A model generated the notes under the pieces. That model ran no database searches. It was not told the origin of the DNA and saw nothing but the letters and a program-made list of their open reading frames with translations. 10,791 nucleotides of DNA, taken from the NCBI GenBank assembly GCA_030688705.1, contig JAUYJH010000095.1:1-10791 (forward strand). The letters are read 5' to 3'. A program made the translations under genes and the position numbers. Positions 6,274 to 10,791 of this stretch are shown here, piece after piece; the first letter of the stretch is position 1, and every line of letters begins with the position of its first letter. The stretch comes from Deltaproteobacteria bacterium (GTDB taxonomy: Bacteria > UBA10199 > SPLOWO2-01-44-7).

Positions 6274-7437
6274 TCAATGCGAACAGGCCGGGATTCTGCC
6301 GTCCGGGTAAACGGCGGCGATCACTTCGTTATGCCGCGGCAGGCAGGCCGTAAGGGCGCTATCCACGATCGGTTTGCAGAGATAGCCCTCATCGATGCGG
6401 CAGTCGGCGTCGTCTATGCACAGGGCGACACAGATAAAATCGGGGATGCTCAACCGAAACTCGCTTTGTTCCACGCAGACGGCCCTTCTAAAATCGGTTG
6501 CCGGCAGGCATTCACGGGCTCTTTGAAAGGCGTAATAATAATCGTATTTTTCGATGGAATCGGTGCAATAACCCCCCGGAAATTCGGTGGGGGGGATACA
6601 GCTGTTGCTATCGCAGTCCAAGTTGACTGCACAGGGGTCTCCGATTTTTCGGCCCGGTGCGCTTTGTTCGCCCTGTTCGGCTTGTTCGGTCTGTTCCGTC
6701 TGTTCGTTCTGTTCACCTTGTTCGATCGGTTCGTTTTGTTCGCAAACAGCCCCGTCTGTTACCCCGTCGCAATCGTTGTCGAGATTGTCGCAGGTTTCGG
6801 CTGTCGGAAGGATTTCCCCTTCGCAATCTCCCCACTGGTAGCCGTTACAACTTTGCGTCCCTTCGCGGCAGACCCCCTTATCTTTTGTCGCGGCCGGGCC
6901 GGTGTAGCAGGGGTGTTCCAGTTGGGAAGGGAGATATTCGCAGGCGGCTTTCCAAAGATGATCGTCGCCGCATTCCTGAACACCGACATCGCAGGGGCCG
7001 CAAAGGCGGGTGTCTTGAGGTTTGCAATCTTCCGGCCGAGACGCTTCGGTGTCTGCGGCGGGGATGGTCGCGGCATCCGGCGTGGCCGACTCATCGGCCG
7101 GGGAAGGCGGGGGATAAAGACAAAGACCCCCTTCGCAAATTCTGGGGGAACGGCAATCGACATCTTTAAGACAAGCTGTCTGTTCTGCCGCGGTTTCGCC
7201 GCCATAGGTCTCTCCCGCATCTCTCTCTTCGGCCTGTCCACCGCAACCGGCCAGATAAAAAAGCCACCTGAAGGGGCTGATATGGCTTGCTGTATCCAGT
7301 GCCATCAAGGTGCCGACAACCCCTTTTTCAAAATAGGAATCGGCAGCGGAGAGGGGGCTTTTTTTCTGTTGCGGCCCGGTTGGTATGAAAACGGCACTGA
7401 AAGTCTTTCTGTTTTGGATTCCATTTAAGTTGGGCAT
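6274..7437 (-). CDS. Cys-rich predicted lipoprotein with MopE-like motif and EQX repeats
   Basis: Predicted secreted or surface lipoprotein of 387 residues; function not known. The sequence contains YLAGCGG (61-67, possible lipobox with Cys65), a Thr/Ala/Pro/Asp-rich linker, CGPCDVGVQEC (146-156), CYTGPAATKDKGVC (177-190), CNGYQWGDC (197-205), the MopE-like motif CDNLDNDCDGVTDG (216-229), a Glu-Gln-X repeat tract (233-259), then more Cys pairs such as DPCAVNLDCDSNSC (267-280) and CIDDADCRIDEGYLC (340-354). This combination is common in Myxococcota/Deltaproteobacteria surface proteins; MopE itself binds copper, but copper binding here is not shown. The start at 7437 has an excellent AGGAG 6 nt upstream, yet leaves an unusual 64-residue region before the Cys. 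An internal ATG at 7305 would give a normal Cys21 signal but has a poor ribosome site. A sigma-54 type promoter lies just upstream. Confidence 0.75.
   Translation of the reverse strand: MPNLNGIQNRKTFSAVFIPTGPQQKKSPLSAADSYFEKGVVGTLMALDTASHISPFRWLFYLAGCGGQAEERDAGETYGGETAAEQTACLKDVDCRSPRICEGGLCLYPPPSPADESATPDAATIPAADTEASRPEDCKPQDTRLCGPCDVGVQECGDDHLWKAACEYLPSQLEHPCYTGPAATKDKGVCREGTQSCNGYQWGDCEGEILPTAETCDNLDNDCDGVTDGAVCEQNEPIEQGEQNEQTEQTEQAEQGEQSAPGRKIGDPCAVNLDCDSNSCIPPTEFPGGYCTDSIEKYDYYYAFQRARECLPATDFRRAVCVEQSEFRLSIPDFICVALCIDDADCRIDEGYLCKPIVDSALTACLPRHNEVIAAVYPDGRIPACSH
6664..6744. repeat. 9-bp tandem repeat (9 units) encoding Glu-Gln-X
   Basis: Nine consecutive degenerate 9-base units on the + strand, each like CTGTTCGGC or TTGTTCGGT. 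On the coding minus strand each reads (X)-Glu-Gln, giving EQN, EQG, EQN, EQT, EQT, EQA, EQG, EQS with one disrupted unit (PIEQ). Units are in frame, so copy number can vary without breaking the gene. It forms a flexible acidic/polar spacer between the MopE-like motif and the C-terminal Cys-rich part. Confidence 0.85.
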
Positions 7438-7443
7438 GGTTTT

Positions 7444-7448
7444 CTCCT
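7444..7448 (-). promoter_or_regulatory. Shine-Dalgarno sequence for the MopE-like lipoprotein
   Basis: AGGAG on the minus strand, 6 nt before the ATG at 7437, in the context GAGAGGAGAAAACC. It supports the long form of the protein over the internal ATG at 7305. Confidence 0.7.
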
Positions 7449-7466
7449 CTCTGCCGACTTGTGTAT

Positions 7467-7483
7467 AGCAAGAGTCATGCCAA
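7467..7483 (-). promoter_or_regulatory. Sigma-54 (RpoN) type promoter of the MopE-like lipoprotein
   Basis: The minus strand reads TTGGCATGACTCTTGCT, close to the sigma-54 consensus TTGGCACG-N4-TTGCT: the GG and GC dinucleotides are exactly 10 bases apart, and only one base (C to T after TGGCA) deviates. A start site about 12 bases after the GC would fall near 7456 and leave a leader of about 20 nt that still holds the AGGAG site. An enhancer-binding activator would be required; none is in the window. Pattern match only. Confidence 0.6.
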
Positions 7484-7612
7484 GTTTTTGGTGCGGCTAT
7501 TGCGAGCAGGGGATCAGAGGATGACGAAATCGGTCGCTCAAGAGACCGTTTTGATGCGGCCTGTTCAAATTTGCTGCTTGGAATTTGTCTGGTATTTGGA
7601 TATTGGGGCCCG

Positions 7613-8077
7613 ATGCAAAACCACTGGATGCAAGAGGCGCTAAAAGAGGCCCAAAAAGCGGCTGACAAAGGGGAGGTCCCCATTGGCGCAGTCGCGGTTG
7701 TTGGGGATCAGGTTGTTGCAAGGGCTCATAATTTGCGTGAAACAACGCAAGACCCCTTGGGCCACGCGGAGATTTTGCTGTTACGCCAATTGACCGGCAC
7801 CCAAATCAGCTGGCGTCTGGAAGAGGTCACCGTTTATGTCACTTGCGAACCGTGCCTTATGTGCATGGGGGCCTTGCTTCATGCCCGCGTGCCCAGGCTC
7901 GTTTTTGGCTGTTGTGAACCGAAGTTCGGCGCGTGCGGGTCGCTTTACGATTTCAGCAAAGATGCGCGATTGAATCATCGGATAGAAGTGGTATCGGGAA
8001 TATTGCAGGAAGAATGTGGAAATCTCCTAAAAAGATTTTTTCAAAAAATAAGAAACATAGATAATTTTAGACTCTAA
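7613..8077 (+). CDS. tadA: tRNA-specific adenosine deaminase TadA
   Basis: TadA converts adenosine 34 to inosine in tRNA-Arg(ACG), letting one tRNA read three arginine codons. The protein is 154 residues, normal for the family. It starts MQNHWMQEALKEAQKAADKGEVPIGA, the family N-terminus; a TTG further upstream is in frame but adds an unrelated segment. Zinc-site motifs are complete: HAEI with His51 and catalytic Glu53, and PCLMC with Cys81 and Cys84. GACGSLYDF (106-114) and the C-terminal GILQEECGNLLKRFFQ are also typical. The last 15 or so codons become AT-rich, matching the following endonuclease gene, which starts only 6 bases after the stop. It is divergent from the MopE-like gene with 175 bp between the starts. 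Confidence 0.95.
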   Translation: MQNHWMQEALKEAQKAADKGEVPIGAVAVVGDQVVARAHNLRETTQDPLGHAEILLLRQLTGTQISWRLEEVTVYVTCEPCLMCMGALLHARVPRLVFGCCEPKFGACGSLYDFSKDARLNHRIEVVSGILQEECGNLLKRFFQKIRNIDNFRL

Positions 8078-8083
8078 AAACCA

Positions 8084-9097
8084 ATGCCTAGAATTATATT
8101 TGAAAAAGGGGAACAAAAAAATTTTTTGGTTAAAGCTAGAGCTATGATTCATGGGCAGGTGGATTCGTTGGCGATGGTTTGTAATGTTCATCCCCGGACA
8201 TTACGAGACTGGATAAGAGAAAAATACAGAATGCCGGAATCAGCTTTTGATTCAATAAATCATAGGTTGAAGATAAAAGCGGTGCCATCTATTCGCGTTA
8301 TTCCTGATTACGAACATGTTTCAAGGGCCGGCAGGCAAGGGGCTTTGAAAAGAAATGCATTGTATGGCAGTCCGGGGACAAAGGAGGGAAGGAGTAAAGG
8401 AGGGCGCACTTCTTGTTTTGTTCAACAAGAAGCTTTTAATAGGGGTGTTATTTCAGGTTTTATGTGTAGAAAAGACATTCATTTACCTCCATATAGTGAG
8501 GAGCTTGCAGAAGCTATTGGAGTTATTTTGGGGGATGGATCAATAAGTAAATTTCAAGTTTCCATTTCAGTCAGTGCTCTTGTGGATCAGAAATATTCTA
8601 AATTTTTGGTGCAGCTTTTTAAGCGATTATTTTATATAAAGGTTGTGAAGAAAGAAGTGGAGAAAAATACAATACGGTTGACTCTCTCGAGTCGTCAACT
8701 GGTTGAATGGCTGATTCAGATGGGATTGGTTGTCGGGGATAAAATAAGGCAAAATGTAAAAATTCCGAATTGGATTATAAAAGATGAAAAATATCTTAAG
8801 ACTTGTTTGAGAGGGTTATTTGATACGGATGGTTGTGTTTATTATCATCACCATTTTGTAAATGGCCGAGAGTATAACGATATTGGGTGGGAGTTTAGCA
8901 ACTTAAACAAAAATTTTCTTAACGTGTTTTATAACTTTTTGCTACAAAAAGGATTGCGTGCTAAGTTAGGTTCAAGAAGAGTTGTTCTATATAACCGGAA
9001 GGACATTAACAGTTATTTTCAGGAAGTAAAAACAAATAATCCAAAACATGTAAGACGCTATCAACAATATTTTGAAAAGATACGGAGAGGTGGGTGA
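8084..9097 (+). CDS. Free-standing LAGLIDADG homing endonuclease
   Basis: Predicted 337-residue site-specific DNA endonuclease with two LAGLIDADG motifs: LAEAIGVILGDG (141-152, acidic Asp151) and CLRGLFDTDG (241-250, acidic Asp247/Asp249). The N-terminal part (about 26-60: SLAMVCNVHPRTLRDWIREKYRMPESAF) looks like a helix-turn-helix, followed by a Gly/Arg/Lys-rich linker with KGGRTS (105-110). This arrangement resembles free-standing homing endonucleases I associate with Patescibacteria genomes (recollection, not a search). It is not inside an intein or intron that I can see: tadA upstream is complete and the tRNA downstream is intact. The gene is visibly AT-rich compared with its neighbours, pointing to transfer. 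No Shine-Dalgarno sequence precedes the ATG at 8084. The last codons (RRGG and stop) lie in the first 14 bases of the tRNA-Ser gene. Confidence 0.88.
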   Translation: MPRIIFEKGEQKNFLVKARAMIHGQVDSLAMVCNVHPRTLRDWIREKYRMPESAFDSINHRLKIKAVPSIRVIPDYEHVSRAGRQGALKRNALYGSPGTKEGRSKGGRTSCFVQQEAFNRGVISGFMCRKDIHLPPYSEELAEAIGVILGDGSISKFQVSISVSALVDQKYSKFLVQLFKRLFYIKVVKKEVEKNTIRLTLSSRQLVEWLIQMGLVVGDKIRQNVKIPNWIIKDEKYLKTCLRGLFDTDGCVYYHHHFVNGREYNDIGWEFSNLNKNFLNVFYNFLLQKGLRAKLGSRRVVLYNRKDINSYFQEVKTNNPKHVRRYQQYFEKIRRGG

Positions 9098-9171
9098 GTT
9101 GGCTGAAACCGTACGCTTGGAAAGCGTATTTACCTTAACCGGTAACGTGGGTTCGAATCCCACCCTCTCCG
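9084..9171 (+). tRNA. tRNA-Ser (anticodon GGA)
   Basis: A complete class II cloverleaf: acceptor GGAGAGG (9084-9090) pairs with CCTCTCC (9164-9170), discriminator G9171. The anticodon stem TACGC/GCGTA encloses the loop TTGGAAA with anticodon GGA. A long variable arm TTACC/GGTAA follows, typical of serine tRNA, then the T-arm GTGGG-TTCGAAT-CCCAC. The encoded sequence after the discriminator is CAG, so CCA is not encoded and must be added. The 5' end overlaps the homing endonuclease ORF in the same direction; the 3' half overlaps the recombinase ORF on the other strand. Confidence 0.97.
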
Positions 9172-9173
9172 CA
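9135..9173. other. Candidate integration (att) site in the 3' half of tRNA-Ser
   Basis: The 3' half of the tRNA gene (variable arm, T-arm, acceptor) is directly abutted by the serine recombinase gene, whose last 12 codons run antisense through it. tRNA 3' ends are standard targets of integrative elements, and the integrase gene commonly lies next to the junction. No second copy of this tRNA segment is seen in the window, so the far boundary would have to be outside it. Confidence 0.35.
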
Positions 9174-10691
9174 GATTGAAACTTCCGCTTCCGTAAGAGT
9201 GGGGCGGCCCGATTTTTGGGACGGAAGATTTTGCAAAAACCCCTTTTGTTTTGCGACAAATTGGGACGGGGCGGAAAAAGAAAATTGGGCGGATTTGTCA
9301 CAAATCACGGGGTTCGTTCCGATTTTTTGGACAAGTGCTTTGATTTCGTGAAGATCATCTGAATTTGTCAAAAAATCGGCCTGTTTCGTGTCTAAAATCC
9401 ATTCCCGCAGGGGTTCGACCCAACCCTTTCTCCCGCGTTCAAAATCTTTCATTTTGTCTTTCAATGTGGCCGAGGCGCGCATGATGTTGTCTTTCTTGGT
9501 GAGATAAATTTGCTTTGGAATATCGCCGTCAAGATATGTGGAGACCAGTTTCTCCATATACGCCTCGGCTATTTTGATTTGCGAGGAAAGATTTTGAACC
9601 CCGCTTTGCGACACCGATATTTCCTCCTTGTTCCACTCGTCCACTTTTTCTAACATCCAATCGGTATATCGGTCGCAAAGCGAGATTGTTTGAAGCCGTG
9701 CCTTGATTTGACGCGCCAACTCCGGCTCTTGAATGTATTGTTGTGAACAGTAACCGCGCTTTTTGGAACAGCGATAGTACCGATAGCGATTACCCGATTT
9801 TCCGGTGGCCCATTGTGCTGAGATCATTGAGCCACACTCGGCACAGCGAAAAAGCCCGGTGAAAGGAAAATCATGTCTAGCTCGGCGGTGGCGCGGCCGC
9901 TCTCTGGTCTTCAAAACTCTTTGCACGGCTTCAAACAATGCGGGAGAAACAATGGGCTCAAAATCGCCATCAAACCACTCCCCTTTGTGCTTCACGAAAC
10001 CGAGATAGGCCCGACTGGTGAGAATCCGTTTGATGGCTACTTTGGCAAGTGGCGTTTGGTTCTTAGAGACAACACCAATGTCCGCTAAAAACTGCGCCAA
10101 AGAAATATAAGTGTGTGTTCCTTTTGCATATTCCTCAAAGGCTAGTTTTACGATGCGTGCATTTATAAGGTGTGGCTCGATATTGTGCGTGCGGGGATTA
10201 TTCTGATATCCGAACGGTGCGAGATTGAGCCACTCGCCACGACGCAGTTTTTGGCGGATACCCCGTTTAATATTCTCGGCTAGATTGTCGGAAAAGTATT
10301 TGCTCTGACCGAACGCCACTTGCAACATGAAAAGCCCCTGCGGGGTCGGTTCAAACCAAAATGTCGGAAAGCGCAAAGACACGATCTTATGCGTATCAAC
10401 GTCGTAGATGATTTTGCCACCGTCTAAACTATTACGCGCCAGACGGTCGGGATGCCATGCAAGAATGCCCATGCCCTCACTTTTTTCAATTTTTGCCATC
10501 ATCTCGCCAAAAATTTTACGCCCCGGTGTCTTTGCGCTTTTCGACTCTTGAAATTCCTCCAGAATTTCAAGATTTTCTCTATGCGCATATTCACGTAGCT
10601 CAAACAACTGAGCCTCAATGCTCATCACTTGGCGGTCATCATCCTCTGTGCTTTTACGAGCGTAGAGAAAATATTTTGGCTTGCTATTCAT
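9135..10691 (-). CDS. Large serine recombinase / integrase
   Basis: Predicted 518-residue site-specific recombinase. The N-terminal catalytic domain begins YFLYARKSTED with nucleophile Ser14, followed by QVMSIEAQ (21-28), ESKSAKTPGR (49-58) and the DRLARN motif (82-87). Next is the recombinase domain (about 155-262, APFGYQNN, RAYLGFVKHKG, PIVSPALFEAVQ), a Cys4 zinc ribbon (Cys283, Cys286, Cys308, Cys315) and a coiled-coil-like segment (about 362-420). The ATG at 10691 gives the standard N-terminus; a longer in-frame start would read through the right inverted repeat and is unlikely. No Shine-Dalgarno sequence is seen. Residues 465-491 are encoded by the left inverted repeat, and residues 507-518 (CGEGGIRTHVTG) are antisense tRNA-Ser. 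This tail is a familiar by-product of ORFs running into tRNA-Ser and may not be native. Confidence 0.9.
   Translation of the reverse strand: MNSKPKYFLYARKSTEDDDRQVMSIEAQLFELREYAHRENLEILEEFQESKSAKTPGRKIFGEMMAKIEKSEGMGILAWHPDRLARNSLDGGKIIYDVDTHKIVSLRFPTFWFEPTPQGLFMLQVAFGQSKYFSDNLAENIKRGIRQKLRRGEWLNLAPFGYQNNPRTHNIEPHLINARIVKLAFEEYAKGTHTYISLAQFLADIGVVSKNQTPLAKVAIKRILTSRAYLGFVKHKGEWFDGDFEPIVSPALFEAVQRVLKTRERPRHRRARHDFPFTGLFRCAECGSMISAQWATGKSGNRYRYYRCSKKRGYCSQQYIQEPELARQIKARLQTISLCDRYTDWMLEKVDEWNKEEISVSQSGVQNLSSQIKIAEAYMEKLVSTYLDGDIPKQIYLTKKDNIMRASATLKDKMKDFERGRKGWVEPLREWILDTKQADFLTNSDDLHEIKALVQKIGTNPVICDKSAQFSFSAPSQFVAKQKGFLQNLPSQKSGRPTLTEAEVSICGEGGIRTHVTG
9221..9299 (+). repeat. Left arm of 79-bp perfect inverted repeat around the recombinase
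   Basis: It starts ACGGAAGATTTTGCAAAAAC and ends GGGCGGATTTGTC, and is identical over 79 bases to the reverse complement of 10713-10791. It lies wholly inside the 3' coding part of the recombinase gene (residues about 465-491). The match stops sharply at 9300; its outer limit is unknown because the partner arm reaches the window edge. Confidence 0.95.
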
Positions 10692-10712
10692 ATTTGTTTT
10701 AGACACGAAACG

Positions 10713-10791
10713 GACAAATCCGCCCAATTTTCTTTTTCCGCCCCGTCCCAATTTGTCGCAAAACAAAAGGGGTTTTTGCAAAATCTTCCGT
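10713..10791 (-). repeat. Right arm of 79-bp perfect inverted repeat around the recombinase
   Basis: It is the exact reverse complement of 9221-9299, about 21 bp upstream of the recombinase ATG, so it occupies the expected promoter region. Read on the + strand it encodes a second copy of the recombinase C-terminal segment (DKSAQFSFSAPSQFVA and onward) in frame to the last base of the window. It may be the tail of a second, oppositely oriented recombinase copy, an inversion site, or an assembly artefact. Confidence 0.95.

Noticed and set aside
6277..7428. Long open frame (383 codons) on the + strand opposite the MopE-like gene
   Set aside because: It has no recognisable motifs, while the minus strand has a ribosome site, promoter, Cys repeats and a MopE-like motif. 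It is a mirror of a low-stop, Cys-rich coding strand.
7527..7554. Small hairpin CGGTC...GACCG followed by TTTT upstream of tadA
   Set aside because: The stem is only 5 bp and the T-run only four; too weak to call a terminator, and no + strand gene ends just before it.
8084..9171. Possible group I intron or intein carrying the endonuclease
   Set aside because: tadA is complete, the tRNA is uninterrupted, and no intron core or intein splice motifs are seen, so the endonuclease gene is free-standing.
8987..9301. Minus-strand frame containing AERVGFEPTLPVK
   Set aside because: This is the familiar antisense reading of a tRNA-Ser gene and not a real protein.
10692..10781. 30-residue N-terminal extension of the recombinase
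   Set aside because: It is encoded by the right inverted repeat and precedes a standard serine-recombinase N-terminus; most likely upstream non-coding DNA.
1..10791. CRISPR array
   Set aside because: No set of regularly spaced identical direct repeats; the repeats present are palindromes, 7- and 9-bp tandem arrays, and one inverted pair.

Overview
The window looks like a chromosomal contig from an uncultured Deltaproteobacteria/Myxococcota-type Gram-negative bacterium, probably assembled from a metagenome. The evidence is three predicted exported proteins: one with an Asp-Ala-Gly rich linker, one with a MopE-like CDNLDNDCDG motif and Cys-rich repeats, and one related surface protein. The lineage call is inference from protein style only. 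No rRNA or other marker is present. Both window edges may be contig ends: the thiE gene is cut at the left, and the right edge lies inside an inverted repeat.

Left part (2-1455, + strand): thiamine synthesis genes thiE (5' end missing) and thiD, overlapping as ATGA. thiE carries two palindromic DNA elements that are read through as protein: a 60-bp inverted repeat just after the VQLRMK substrate loop, and a 40-bp perfect palindrome encoding most of its C-terminal tail.

Middle part (1391-7437, - strand): in transcription order, a MopE-like Cys-rich predicted lipoprotein behind a good sigma-54 type promoter; pabB; a cobalamin riboswitch; a small exported 'cell surface protein'; a YncE/beta-propeller-like lipoprotein; and pabC. 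pabB and pabC make p-aminobenzoate for folate and are often neighbours. Here a B12-riboswitch cassette of two surface proteins lies between them, and pabC overlaps the last cassette gene by 32 bp. The cassette resembles in layout the BtuG-type surface cobalamin capture loci of Bacteroidetes, but no btuB is in view.

Right part (7613-10791): tadA (+), then an AT-rich LAGLIDADG homing endonuclease gene (+), tRNA-Ser(GGA) (+), and a large serine recombinase (-). The endonuclease ORF ends inside the 5' end of the tRNA. The recombinase ORF ends inside the 3' half of the same tRNA, antisense to it. The recombinase is flanked by 79-bp perfect inverted repeats, the left one lying in its own C-terminal coding sequence and the right one upstream of its start. 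This is a tRNA integration hotspot and possibly a self-inverting recombinase cassette; an assembly artefact has to be excluded.

No gene-free stretch exceeds 300 bases. The longest are 4633-4847 (215 bp, riboswitch) and 7438-7612 (175 bp, divergent promoter region). No CRISPR array, classical IS or replication origin was seen.
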